Source: an uncultured Ignavibacteria bacterium
GTDB lineage: Bacteria > Bacteroidota > Ignavibacteria > Tepidaquicellales > Tepidaquicellaceae
Assembly (NCBI GenBank): GCA_937974175.1
Contig: CALJIG010000008.1
Location: 1 to 41,327 of the forward strand
Direction of reading: 5' to 3'
DNA: 41,327 nt
Shown: piece by piece, positions 33,851 through 41,327 of the stretch
Layout of the letters: every line of letters begins with the position of its first letter
How positions within the stretch are numbered: the stretch's first letter is position 1
The notes under the pieces: model-generated
What the model was told of the DNA's origin: nothing
Seen by the model: only the letters and a program-made list of their open reading frames with translations
The model's database searches: none
Position numbers and translations under genes: made by a program

Positions 33851-34927
33851 TTATATCCCTACTTCCTCTGCCATCTTGGCTGCTCTATCGGCAGTTTTAA
33901 GTTTATCTATTACTTCATCTAAATCACCTTCTATTATATCCGAAAGATTATAAAGCGTTAATCCTATTCTGTGGTCAGTCAGTCTGTTCTGCGGAAAATT
34001 ATATGTTCTTATCTTCTCGCTTCTGTCACCTGTCTTTACCTGTCCTTTTCTGTTTGCAGAGATTGCGCTGTTTCTTATTTCAAGCTCACGTTCATATAGT
34101 CTGGAGCGCAGCACTTTCATAGCTTTTAATTTATTCTTCAGCTGCGAACGTTCATCCTGACATTGCACAACTATGCCTGTAGGAATGTGAGTAATTCTTA
34201 TTGCAGTTTCAACTTTGTTAACGTTCTGTCCGCCGGCGCCGCCTGAACGGAATACATCAATTTTCATATCGTTATCATTCAGCTCTACATCAAAATCTTC
34301 AGCTTCAGGTAATACTGCTACCGAAGCGGCAGATGTATGAACTCTTCCGTTAGCTTCTGTTTTAGGTACACGCTGTACGCGATGAACTCCGCTTTCATAT
34401 TTTAAATCGCCGTAGATATTTTTTCCGCTGACTTCCAGCACAGCTTCTTTTATTCCACCGGGAGTAGATGACTCGCTGAAATCCATCACTGCAACTTTAT
34501 ATCCTTTTGTTTCAAAGTAACGAGTATACATTCTGTATAAGTCTGCAGCGAATAAAGCAGCTTCCTCACCGCCTGTGCCTGCACGAATTTCAAGGATTGC
34601 ATCTTTTGCGTCCTCCGGGTCTTTCGGCACAATTAACTCTTTTAATTTTGCTTCTATTCCTGCAAGCTTACCTTCAAGCTGCTCCTGCTCTTCTCTTGCC
34701 ATTTCTTTCATTTCTGCATCGGTAGTATCAAGAAATAACTGTCTGTTCTCTTCAACACTTTTTTTTGTAGTCTTGTATTCAGCGAAAGTTTCAACAAGCT
34801 CCTGCAGGTCTGCATATTCTTTTGTAAGTTTTCTGTATTGGTTTGTATCGTTTGTTACCTCCGGCTTTGAAAGGAGGTCGGCAAGTTCACTATGTCTCGC
34901 AACAACTTTTTCTAATTTATCAAACAT
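33851..34927 (-). CDS. prfA: peptide chain release factor 1
   Basis: Recognises UAA/UAG stop codons and triggers peptide release. 358 residues, the usual RF1 length. The catalytic GGQ is at 232-234 in SGGAGGQNVNK. The codon-reading PxT motif is PKT at 188-190 in RVQRVPKTEANGRVHTS, the RF1 position (RF2 has SPF). No programmed frameshift, as expected for RF1. The gene prmC, often next to prfA, is not here; the adjacent methyltransferase lacks the NPPY motif. Confidence 0.95.
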   Translation of the reverse strand: MFDKLEKVVARHSELADLLSKPEVTNDTNQYRKLTKEYADLQELVETFAEYKTTKKSVEENRQLFLDTTDAEMKEMAREEQEQLEGKLAGIEAKLKELIVPKDPEDAKDAILEIRAGTGGEEAALFAADLYRMYTRYFETKGYKVAVMDFSESSTPGGIKEAVLEVSGKNIYGDLKYESGVHRVQRVPKTEANGRVHTSAASVAVLPEAEDFDVELNDNDMKIDVFRSGGAGGQNVNKVETAIRITHIPTGIVVQCQDERSQLKNKLKAMKVLRSRLYERELEIRNSAISANRKGQVKTGDRSEKIRTYNFPQNRLTDHRIGLTLYNLSDIIEGDLDEVIDKLKTADRAAKMAEEVGI

Positions 34928-34987
34928 AATTTATTCGCATGATTTTATTTCTTTAATAATCTTTATTGTAACTCTTTTTAATAAACA

Positions 34988-35025
34988 AAAACGGCTGCAC
35001 TATATAATTATAATGCAACCGTTTG
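34988..35025 (-). terminator. hairpin after DUF5684 gene
   Basis: AACGGCTGCA (34990-34999) pairs with TGCAACCGTT (35014-35023) with one mismatch. On the minus strand the stem ends in a short T-run. It separates the membrane-protein gene from prfA. Confidence 0.65.
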
Positions 35026-35046
35026 AAAATATTTAAAACAATATAT

Positions 35047-35472
35047 CTAAGCTTTTTGTGCTGCTGCAGGACCTACATAGGTTGCAGAGCCGAAGCCAAG
35101 CATTAATCCGAATATATATGGAAGTATAATTAAGCCTACACCAAAACCAACATCTTTTCCGAATGACTTTGCTAAATCTAAACTGAGCATAATGTGAGCC
35201 ACAATGTTTACACAAGGAATCAGAAACAGAACTACCCACCATGCGGGTCTTCCTACAATTTCACATAATACAATTATGTTATAAATTGGAACTATAGCAG
35301 CCCAGCCCGGCTTTCCTGCTTTCTCAAAAATTTTCCACCATGCAATAATCATTAAAACGATTACAGCAAGGTATACAATTCCGATTGCTCCGCCAAAAAT
35401 GGCACCCATCATTCCGCCATCCTTTGTATCGTAGTCAACTTGAGAAAGAAGTAATAAAAGTGGTTTCAGCAT
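35047..35472 (-). CDS. DUF5684-like small membrane protein
   Basis: 141 residues with about four hydrophobic helices (about 24-45, 58-72, 77-95, 110-130). AWWKIFEKAGKPGWAAIVPIYN matches the DUF5684 pattern. It is probably an inner-membrane protein; the function of the family is unknown. Two further small membrane proteins lie directly upstream on the same strand, so a loose operon is likely. Confidence 0.75.
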   Translation of the reverse strand: MLKPLLLLLSQVDYDTKDGGMMGAIFGGAIGIVYLAVIVLMIIAWWKIFEKAGKPGWAAIVPIYNIIVLCEIVGRPAWWVVLFLIPCVNIVAHIMLSLDLAKSFGKDVGFGVGLIILPYIFGLMLGFGSATYVGPAAAQKA

Positions 35473-35488
35473 GTTTTTTTGTTTTTAG

Positions 35489-35950
35489 TTAATAAATGAA
35501 TTTTAGTATAACAGAATTATGTAGTAACTTTGTGAATTCGCCTGTGAGCACTAAATTATAAATTCTAAATGAAAAAAACAAAAATAAAATAATACCGAAT
35601 GTATAAGTAAACCGTTTAGAAAAAAATATTTTTCTTAAGCGCGGAAATTTTTTATCAAAAAATAATTCCGAAGCGAGAATAAAAATAAAAATTAACACTG
35701 TAACGTAAATGAACGGTCCGAAAAAATGAAATTTAAAAGCTTCTGCAAAATGCCCCGAAGAAACACTTGCAAACGAATGTGTCAATCCGCATCCCGGACA
35801 TGGAAGACCGGTTAAACATTTCATAGAGCAAAGTTCAATTCCCGTATCGAGATACGGAGAAATAAAAAAACTTAGTGCAATAATTATAACATAAGTTATC
35901 AGCCAGCCGAACTTGCCTTTATTGTTTCGGATTCTCGTCGTAAAGTTCAT
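35489..35950 (-). CDS. DUF2752 membrane protein
   Basis: 153 residues. The hallmark C-x3-C followed by LPCPGCGLTHSF (CPGCG at 51-55) is that of DUF2752, a short membrane domain whose function is unknown. Three hydrophobic segments flank it (about 17-30, 70-95, 115-135). It overlaps the upstream DUF4234 gene by 32 bp, and these two families often occur together in Bacteroidota. Confidence 0.88.
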   Translation of the reverse strand: MNFTTRIRNNKGKFGWLITYVIIIALSFFISPYLDTGIELCSMKCLTGLPCPGCGLTHSFASVSSGHFAEAFKFHFFGPFIYVTVLIFIFILASELFFDKKFPRLRKIFFSKRFTYTFGIILFLFFSFRIYNLVLTGEFTKLLHNSVILKFIY

Positions 35951-36287
35951 TCAGGTGACCTTGTATTATCATAGCAGATACAGCGGGAAAAAAGAATCCG
36001 AGTATCATTAACAAAACTGCTTTATCTTTTAAATTATCTTTTCCGATTAACTGGCCAAGCTCATCCAAGCCCTGCCCGACTAAATAATAGAAATACATAT
36101 GCACCGGTGAACATAGCCCGCCGAGTATTGCTACAGGCGCGGAGATGAGCTCACGGTTTGTAATTTTATTAAATACTTCAGCCACTTTCATATTCCAGTA
36201 AATGAAATATAAACCGCATGTAACAATACCCAGAACTAAAACCATAACAGGATCATTTTTGAACACAGGAATATCTTGCTTATTCAT
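35919..36287 (-). CDS. DUF4234-type membrane protein
   Basis: 122 residues. The N-terminal segment PVMVLVLGIVTCGLYFIYW is the DUF4234 signature (residues about 13-31), followed by a helical stretch and a second transmembrane region near 90-115. The function is unknown. The 32 bp overlap with the DUF2752 gene implies co-translation. Confidence 0.8.
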   Translation of the reverse strand: MNKQDIPVFKNDPVMVLVLGIVTCGLYFIYWNMKVAEVFNKITNRELISAPVAILGGLCSPVHMYFYYLVGQGLDELGQLIGKDNLKDKAVLLMILGFFFPAVSAMIIQGHLNELYDENPKQ

Positions 36288-36342
36288 AAAAATAAAAATT
36301 AAATTTTAGGATAGTGTATTATACGGAAATAAAAATTTCTTG

Positions 36343-36759
36343 TTACCGGAAAATAGCTTTAATGCTTCCCCATGTGCTTCTGATTCCGGAAACTGTGTGA
36401 CTGACTGTGATGTGATTTGTATAAGTATAGCCTCCTGATGCATCCTGGCATTTCAAACGATAATAGTAAATTGTTGCCGAACTGTTTCTGGCTTCAACTG
36501 AATTATCCTGATAAGAATAATAGGAATTATTACCTGTTGCATTTTTTGTATTGAGGCTAAGAAAATTATCGGGAGTATTGACGCTTCTTTCGATGTCAAA
36601 TTTCACCGTTCCCGATTCATCTACAGTTTTCCATTCGACTAATATGCCTTCAGAATTATTCTTGGCAGTAAAATATTGTAATGATACTGCAGCAAAAACA
36701 ATTGCTGAAAATGTAAACACGGCTAATAATCCAATTGAAAAATGTAAATATTTTCTCAT
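36343..36759 (-). CDS. secreted fibronectin-III-like protein
   Basis: 138 residues. A signal peptide (1-24) is followed by one beta-sandwich domain: LQYFTAKNNSEGILVEWKTVDE, FDIERSVNTPDNFLSL and YYYRLKCQDASGGYTYTNHITV. This is the pattern of a short fibronectin type III-like domain seen before sorting domains in this bacterial group. No sorting domain follows, so its export route may differ. The partner is unknown. Confidence 0.7.
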   Translation of the reverse strand: MRKYLHFSIGLLAVFTFSAIVFAAVSLQYFTAKNNSEGILVEWKTVDESGTVKFDIERSVNTPDNFLSLNTKNATGNNSYYSYQDNSVEARNSSATIYYYRLKCQDASGGYTYTNHITVSHTVSGIRSTWGSIKAIFR

Positions 36760-36840
36760 AAGTTTGAGTTGTAATTCAATTTAAGAGCTATTTTAGACAA
36801 ATTCAAGTATTAATTAAAGATTATTTTCAAAAATAAAATA

Positions 36841-36868
36841 AAAAAACCCCCTTAAAAAATAAGGGGGT
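36841..36868 (-). terminator. terminator after the lipoprotein at 36901
   Basis: ACCCCCTT (36846-36853) and AAGGGGGT (36861-36868) form a strong stem; on the minus strand the stem is followed by a run of seven T. It lies about 30 bp after the stop of the lipoprotein gene. Confidence 0.88.
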
Positions 36869-36900
36869 AAATTGGGATTAAAAAATATAATTTTTATTAA

Positions 36901-37581
36901 TTAGTTAGTAGAAGGAATTCTTTCTCTCAAGTCATTCTGACCTTTTGTATTAATTTTAACATCTACTGTCATTTTATATGAACCGACCGGTCCTGCAATA
37001 CTCTTAATGTACATAAGTCCGTAAACTTCATTAGAAAGACCTAAAGATACTTTCTTTCCTTTTAACCAAAATCCGTAGACTCTAACATCTGTTGAAACAA
37101 AGCTAAGCCCCATTGAATATGTGCTGTATCTGTAAAAATCAGCAGCAGTTACAGGGTCTGCATGTCCGACATCTATACGTGTCATTGCATCATACTGTGA
37201 CTGATAATCTCCCGCAGTTCGTGAACTGAACAGTGGAATAAATTTGGTTTCTTGACCGATAACATCTTGTGTTCCATCACCGGATCTTAACCAATATCTA
37301 TTGTATCCGGGTCCGATACCTGTTGAATCTACTAATTCGGCATCTCTAACGGCATTATTCGCATCAATATTTGTTCCTGCGTAAAGGTCTATACTACTCA
37401 GGGATGCATCATTTATATATTCGTTAATTACAATATTCTTGTAAACTTTCACATTAGGATTGGCGACTGTGGTTGTATCACCTGATATAAGATCCTCTTT
37501 ACACCCTGAAGTGAAAAGTAATCCGCTGATTGCGGTGCTGAGAAAGAGAAGTGGTAACAAAAGTTTTAGTGCTGCTTTCAT
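36901..37581 (-). CDS. hypothetical lipoprotein
   Basis: 226 residues. A hydrophobic leader ends in FTSGC (lipidated cysteine near residue 27). The mature domain is beta-rich, with a pattern of short acidic loops (SSIDLYAGTNIDANNAVRD and IDVGHADPVTAADFYRYST). No family recognised. It is a single gene with a strong terminator. Confidence 0.65.
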   Translation of the reverse strand: MKAALKLLLPLLFLSTAISGLLFTSGCKEDLISGDTTTVANPNVKVYKNIVINEYINDASLSSIDLYAGTNIDANNAVRDAELVDSTGIGPGYNRYWLRSGDGTQDVIGQETKFIPLFSSRTAGDYQSQYDAMTRIDVGHADPVTAADFYRYSTYSMGLSFVSTDVRVYGFWLKGKKVSLGLSNEVYGLMYIKSIAGPVGSYKMTVDVKINTKGQNDLRERIPSTN

Positions 37582-37664
37582 GTGTTTTGTTTAGTTAGTA
37601 AGTATAAATCATACTCATTATAAGTATAAATGTATTATTTCTTGTTTAGTTCCAATAAATTTTA

Positions 37665-38462
37665 TTAAAACTCCGGGTAAAATATCCGTTCGATGGAAAT
37701 TCCCCGTCCGGTAACCGTATCTATTTTACACAATACTCCTGCCAGATGTAAGTCATTCTGGGCTACTTCATGCTTCTGCGGAGTTGCGAACATAAACCTC
37801 TTAATCGATGCTTCTTTCTTCATTCCGATTACTGAATCATAAGGACCTGTCATACCAACATCTGTTATATAAGCAGTGCCGTTTGGCAATACTCTGTTAT
37901 CGGCAGTTTGTAGGTGTGTATGAGTACCGACTACTACTGATGCTCTGCCGTCGCAATGCCATCCGAAAGCCATTTTTTCTGCTGTGGCTTCTGCATGGAA
38001 ATCTACAAAGATAATATTTGTTTCATTCTTCACCTTTTCGTAAATCCAGTCAAAGGTTTTGAACGGACATTCAATCGGCTTCATAAAAACTCTTCCCATA
38101 AGATTTATAATTGCAATCTTATGATTTGTATTTCCGACCTTGTAAATTCCGTATCCGTTGCCATATACACCGCGCGGATAGTTTGCAGGTCTGAGAAGGT
38201 TTCTGGTATCGTTAATGAATTTGTGCGCCTGAATCTTATCCATTGTGTGGTTACCGCCGGTAAGTACATTTATATTCAGGCTAAGTAATTTTAAGGCATC
38301 TCTTTCGATAATCCCCATGCCGTCTGTGATATTTTCACCGTTGGCAATTACGAAGTCGGGTTTATGCTTTGCAGTCAAAGCAGGTAAGAACGTCTGAGTG
38401 TGATTAAAACCGGGCTCGCCGATTATATCACCGATGAATAATACTGTGATTGATGCGTTCAA
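37665..38462 (-). CDS. ymdB: YmdB-type metallophosphoesterase (TIGR00282 family)
   Basis: 265 residues. A calcineurin-like two-metal phosphoesterase: FIGDIIGEPG (D12), NGENITDG (N41, E43, N44), LTGGNHTMDK (N71, H72), VDFHAEATAEK and the final GTHTHLQTAD. This is the order in YmdB, a phosphodiesterase of 2',3'-cyclic nucleotides linked to colony and biofilm state in Bacillus. The start is TTG at 38462; an in-frame TAA lies 6 bp upstream, and the nearby ATG (38466) is in another frame. Confidence 0.93.
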   Translation of the reverse strand: MNASITVLFIGDIIGEPGFNHTQTFLPALTAKHKPDFVIANGENITDGMGIIERDALKLLSLNINVLTGGNHTMDKIQAHKFINDTRNLLRPANYPRGVYGNGYGIYKVGNTNHKIAIINLMGRVFMKPIECPFKTFDWIYEKVKNETNIIFVDFHAEATAEKMAFGWHCDGRASVVVGTHTHLQTADNRVLPNGTAYITDVGMTGPYDSVIGMKKEASIKRFMFATPQKHEVAQNDLHLAGVLCKIDTVTGRGISIERIFYPEF

Positions 38463-38532
38463 CCATTACTTCTTTCTAAGAATTCTAACGAATTCGTTTA
38501 ATTGAACTTCTTTACAAATATAATAAAAAAAA

Positions 38533-38958
38533 TTAAAAGTATTTTTCCGGGTCGTATCCTTTCCATTCGCAGTATCGCAGCAAGTCTCCCTGCACTGAAC
38601 GGAATATAGCAGCAAAAGCTACTGCATCATCGGTAAATCCTATCACAGGCAAAATATCAGGAACAATATCAAACGGATTTATAAAATATAAAACAGCACC
38701 GATTATAAGCGTAATTGTGCGCCATGGAACATCAACATATCTCTTTGACTTAAAATCCTTTATCATTTCATAAGCTAACGATAACTGACTCAAAAGCTTT
38801 CCGAATACATTTTTGTTGAGCTTCTCCGAGCGTTTCTTTACATCATCTTCGCTTCTAAGAACTTTAGTAACATCTTTCTCGCTTACATCTTTGGATTTTT
38901 TCCTAAGCTCTTCGTATATTTTATTTTCGTCCAGTGTACTATTTAGTGTTTCTGTCAT
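38533..38958 (-). CDS. DUF1232 (YkvA-like) membrane protein
   Basis: 141 residues. The C-terminal half carries the DUF1232 signature, LYFINPFDIVPDILPVIGFTDD (F/L-x-P-D-hydrophobic-x-P-D core), around a hydrophobic segment. The N-terminal ~55 residues are charged and helical. The function is unknown. Confidence 0.88.
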   Translation of the reverse strand: MTETLNSTLDENKIYEELRKKSKDVSEKDVTKVLRSEDDVKKRSEKLNKNVFGKLLSQLSLAYEMIKDFKSKRYVDVPWRTITLIIGAVLYFINPFDIVPDILPVIGFTDDAVAFAAIFRSVQGDLLRYCEWKGYDPEKYF

Positions 38959-39002
38959 AAATTAATATAATTAATCTCCTATTTCTAAAAAACGGAAAAA
39001 AA

Positions 39003-39146
39003 CTACATATCGTTCCAAATTCAATTACGAATTCCAAATTTCGAATTACGAGTTATGAATTCATTTAAACACAGATAATTGTAATTTTTATGATACTACT
39101 GATGAAATAGATTAATGATCCCGTTGTAAGCTACATATCGTTCCAA
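39003..39146. repeat. 16-bp direct repeat flanking intergenic segment
   Basis: CTACATATCGTTCCAA occurs at 39003-39018 and again at 39131-39146, where it is the last codons and stop of the GNAT gene. The 112 bp between are AT-rich, with repeated AATTACGA-like words. The layout resembles a gene-end duplication made by an insertion or partial copy. Confidence 0.6.
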
Positions 39147-39685
39147 TTCACATCAGTCCTGGATTTATTTTCCCAGTCACTTCTTAGAATTCCATACCCG
39201 ACTGTATCAACCTTCACATTGTTTTTATCAGGCCAGGATTGCCTGTAATGAGCTTCCTTTACAAATCCGCATTTCTGCAAGACTTTTCTCATTGCTATAT
39301 TATCATGCCGCGTAGTTGCTTCAAATCTGTTCTTATTCGTATAAGTATTAAACACAAACTCTATTGCCAAATCAACTGCCTGCTTTCCAAATCCTTTGCC
39401 TCTGAATTCTCTTTTTATTCTTATATCGAAGAGCGGAGTTTCGTCGTCAAATATATCGTCACCTAAATCAAAAATTCTTATAAATCCGATTATCTCTTTT
39501 TCATCACTAAGAAAAAATGTCTTTTTATCAACTGAGCTGAAGTAGCCTGACTTTATTTCTTTCTCAACCATTTCTCTCGTCCATCCTTTTCCTGAATGAA
39601 ACTCCCATGGATTATTGACAAGAATATCAACAAGAATATCAGTAAGAATATCTATGTCTTCCGTTTTAAACTCTTTTAATATCAT
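39131..39685 (-). CDS. GNAT-family N-acetyltransferase
   Basis: 184 residues. The acetyl-CoA pyrophosphate loop is KREFRGKGFGKQAVDLAIEF (R/Q-x-x-G-x-G/A pattern), with a preceding strand FDIRIKR and following FEATTRHDNIAMRKVLQKCGF, typical of RimJ/RimL-type GNATs. The substrate is not evident. It is a single gene on the minus strand; its last codons are duplicated downstream. Confidence 0.87.
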   Translation of the reverse strand: MILKEFKTEDIDILTDILVDILVNNPWEFHSGKGWTREMVEKEIKSGYFSSVDKKTFFLSDEKEIIGFIRIFDLGDDIFDDETPLFDIRIKREFRGKGFGKQAVDLAIEFVFNTYTNKNRFEATTRHDNIAMRKVLQKCGFVKEAHYRQSWPDKNNVKVDTVGYGILRSDWENKSRTDVNWNDM

Positions 39686-39790
39686 TTTATAATTCTGAGA
39701 TACAAATATATGGAAAGTATAAAAAGAATTGCAGTGTATAAATAACTTTGCCGCAGTTATCGGAACTACGGCAAAGTCATACCAGAAAAT

Positions 39791-41038
39791 TTATTTTATT
39801 ACAGTCATCTTTTTTACAGAAGAGAAACTCTCTGTTTCAAGCTTATAAAAATACACTCCGCTTGATAGCGATGACGCATTGAAATCAAGCGAGTAATTTC
39901 CTGCGGATTTTATTTCATTAACTAATGTCTGTACTTCCTTGCCGGTAAAATCATAAACTTTGAGAAGCACATTGCTCTGCGAAGGAATCCGGTATTCTAT
40001 TTTTGTCACAGGATTAAACGGATTAGGATAATTTTGTGATAGTGTATAATCCCTTATTATTTCACCTGTAGGATTTTCAATTCCGGTAATAAGTTCATCT
40101 ATATTTCTATAGTAAAGACCTGTGGTTGAACCTGCGTACAATCTGTTTCCATAGACTAATAATTTATTCACATCCTGAAATGTTTGACCGTTCATAGAAT
40201 CAAGCTTCCAGTTTAGTCCGCTGTTAGTTGATTTATAAACCCAGTTATTTGTTGCTGCAAAAAGAGTAGTATTTACTTTTGCAAATGAAAAGACATATGG
40301 ATCAGCACCTAAACCGTTATCCCGGCGAATCCAGTTAACTCCGCCATTGGTAGATAACCAGGCGCCGATAGCAGTGCCTACAAATATTTTACCGGGTTCA
40401 CTGTAAATGCAAAAAGCACTCGTTGGAAATCCGCCGTTAATGCTCATGTTAGACCAACTGCTTCCGTTATTTGTAGATGACATAATAGGCGGACGGTTTC
40501 CTGCTGAGGTTCCTGCCATTATAAAATTATCGTATTTATGAAATGCGCAGATATCCATGTGAGTAGCAACAGGAATAATAGGCACCCATGTATCTCCGTT
40601 ATTTGAAGATTTATAAATTGCGTTAAATGTACCTGCATACAAAGCTCCTTCATCCTCAAACAGCGAGTAAGCAAAATAATATACAGCGCCCGGCCCAATC
40701 TGCAGACCGTTATTTTTTGCTGTCCAGTTTAATCCCTCATCTGTTGACATAAAAATTCCGTCAGTCGTCGCGATAAAAAGTCCCGGCGTTAAGTATGCAA
40801 TAGCGTGAACAGTGGTGGCTCTATTGGTGGTAAGTCCATTATTTCTTTGTACCCAATTTGCGCCATTATTGTAAGATAGATATACTCCGGAACCTTGAGC
40901 TCCGGCATACAGTACTCCGTTTTTTTCAACAATATCGCGTGCATTTGTTGCGGGATAGCTTGTAAGTTTCAGCCAGTCAGCTTTTACATCAGTTAAAAAA
41001 GTGAGTCCTATAAAAACAATTGTAAGAATGATTTTCAT
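39791..41038 (-). CDS. secreted BNR/sialidase-fold protein with T9SS sorting domain
   Basis: 415 residues. A signal peptide (1-20) is followed by about seven repeated units of a beta-propeller, each containing S-x-N-x-G-x-x-W (for example STNGGVNWI and STNSGLNW), the BNR/photosystem II stability-factor-like pattern. The C-terminal ~85 residues are a type IX sorting domain, with NYPNPFNPVTKIEY and the ending VKKMTVIK. No sialidase catalytic residues seen; more likely an adhesion or structural protein. Confidence 0.88.
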   Translation of the reverse strand: MKIILTIVFIGLTFLTDVKADWLKLTSYPATNARDIVEKNGVLYAGAQGSGVYLSYNNGANWVQRNNGLTTNRATTVHAIAYLTPGLFIATTDGIFMSTDEGLNWTAKNNGLQIGPGAVYYFAYSLFEDEGALYAGTFNAIYKSSNNGDTWVPIIPVATHMDICAFHKYDNFIMAGTSAGNRPPIMSSTNNGSSWSNMSINGGFPTSAFCIYSEPGKIFVGTAIGAWLSTNGGVNWIRRDNGLGADPYVFSFAKVNTTLFAATNNWVYKSTNSGLNWKLDSMNGQTFQDVNKLLVYGNRLYAGSTTGLYYRNIDELITGIENPTGEIIRDYTLSQNYPNPFNPVTKIEYRIPSQSNVLLKVYDFTGKEVQTLVNEIKSAGNYSLDFNASSLSSGVYFYKLETESFSSVKKMTVIK

Positions 41039-41080
41039 ATTCTGAGGGTTAATTAAGATTGTTGTAGTTATCGCTACAGC

Positions 41081-41109
41081 AAATTAAACAAGATTGTTTT
41101 AATTGTCAA
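41081..41109 (-). promoter_or_regulatory. candidate promoter of the BNR gene
   Basis: On the minus strand TTGACA (41109-41104), a 17-nt spacer and TAATTT (41086-41081), followed by G. It also fits the Bacteroidota TTG-N19-TAnnTTTG form with one mismatch. The leader would be about 36 nt. A TGTAG/CTACA hairpin lies in it. Confidence 0.55.
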
Positions 41110-41131
41110 TACCCAATCCGAATTTTCAATT

Positions 41132-41323
41132 TTATGATGAATTTTTGACGGGTTTTAAAACGCTAAGTGTTGTTTTTACAGTGCAGCCATTTTTAGTCCT
41201 GATGAATTTATCAATGTAATCTAAGAGTAATTCGCCATGACGAATAACATTCTTTGCAGAGTAACATTTTTGTAACATTCTTTGCAGAGTAACATTTTTG
41301 TAACATTCTTTGCAGAGTAACAT
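41132..41323 (-). CDS. doubtful 63-residue ORF starting inside tandem repeat
   Basis: The open frame begins inside the 28-bp tandem repeat, so the first ~27 residues are repeat-encoded in three successive frames. The rest (ELLLDYIDKFIRTKNG...) matches nothing I know. It may be the tail of a longer gene running off the right edge, or not coding at all. Confidence 0.25.
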   Translation of the reverse strand: MLLCKECYKNVTLQRMLQKCYSAKNVIRHGELLLDYIDKFIRTKNGCTVKTTLSVLKPVKNSS

Positions 41324-41327
41324 TTTT
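41245..41327. repeat. 28-bp tandem repeat at the right edge
   Basis: Three head-to-tail copies of a 28-bp unit beginning TAACATTCTTTGCAG (41245-41272, 41273-41300, 41301-41327, the last short by one base because of the window end). The copies are identical. The array continues past the edge if the next bases follow. The unit length is not a multiple of 3. Confidence 0.9.

Noticed and set aside
34575..35036. 153-codon plus-strand open frame over prfA
   Set aside because: It lies opposite a well-conserved prfA and its product is serine-rich low-complexity sequence, typical of a shadow frame.
41245..41327. Possible CRISPR repeats at the right edge
   Set aside because: Copies are head-to-tail with no spacers between them, so this is a simple tandem repeat.

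Overview
The window reads as AT-rich chromosomal DNA from the Bacteroidota/Chlorobi/Ignavibacteria side of the tree. The strongest pointer is four secreted proteins that end in a type IX secretion sorting domain carrying the N-[YF]-PNPFNP signature, which is typical of Ignavibacteria and their relatives. Others are abundant lipoproteins, DUF5916, DUF4234, DUF2752 and DUF5684 proteins, and few clear Shine-Dalgarno sequences. Placement below class is inference. I see no rRNA, tRNA, CRISPR array, transposase or phage gene.

Region 1 (1-10246, minus strand) is a tightly packed run of 13 genes with 0-13 bp gaps or short overlaps and one 45 bp gap. It begins with mtaB (tRNA methylthiotransferase). 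It continues through a small ORF and nucleotidyltransferase pair, SixA, an orphan FecE/BtuD-like ATPase, a crotonase, a ParE/RelE toxin-antitoxin pair, a HisC-like aminotransferase, a DUF192 lipoprotein and a secreted HExxH peptidase. It ends with the ligase-associated exonuclease and an ATP-dependent DNA ligase cut by the left edge.

Region 2 (10369-17000) holds a HAD acid phosphatase, a secreted VIT/vWA protein with a sorting domain, a two-lobed aspartyl protease, an AraC regulator and glycyl-tRNA synthetase.

Region 3 (17091-22952) is the most distinctive part. A SemiSWEET transporter overlaps a Crp/Fnr regulator that lacks Fe-S cysteines. After a gene-free, repeat-rich gap comes a perfect FNR/DNR-type palindrome in class II position ahead of ric (di-iron Fe-S repair) and a membrane-anchored cytochrome c. 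Nearby on the other strand are a Cyc2-like monoheme cytochrome/beta-barrel fusion and a Tat-exported Rieske protein. Together they suggest a nitrosative or microaerobic respiratory response with electron transfer across the envelope (inference).

Region 4 (22984-33813) carries envelope and secreted proteins: an M12B-type metalloprotease with its lipoprotein partner, a DUF5916 outer-membrane protein, a DUF3298 protein and an M14 zinc carboxypeptidase. It also carries an ABC-F ATPase and a methyltransferase. Region 5 (33851-41327) holds prfA, small membrane proteins, a YmdB-type phosphodiesterase, YkvA/DUF1232, a GNAT acetyltransferase and a BNR/sialidase-fold secreted protein. It ends in a 28-bp tandem repeat that reaches the right edge.

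Intergenic DNA is rich in hairpins. One 29-30 bp palindrome occurs twice, in opposite orientation, each time between convergent genes. REP-like inverted repeats lie at about 14.65 and 18.1 kb. Three candidate promoters share a TAATTT -10 element.
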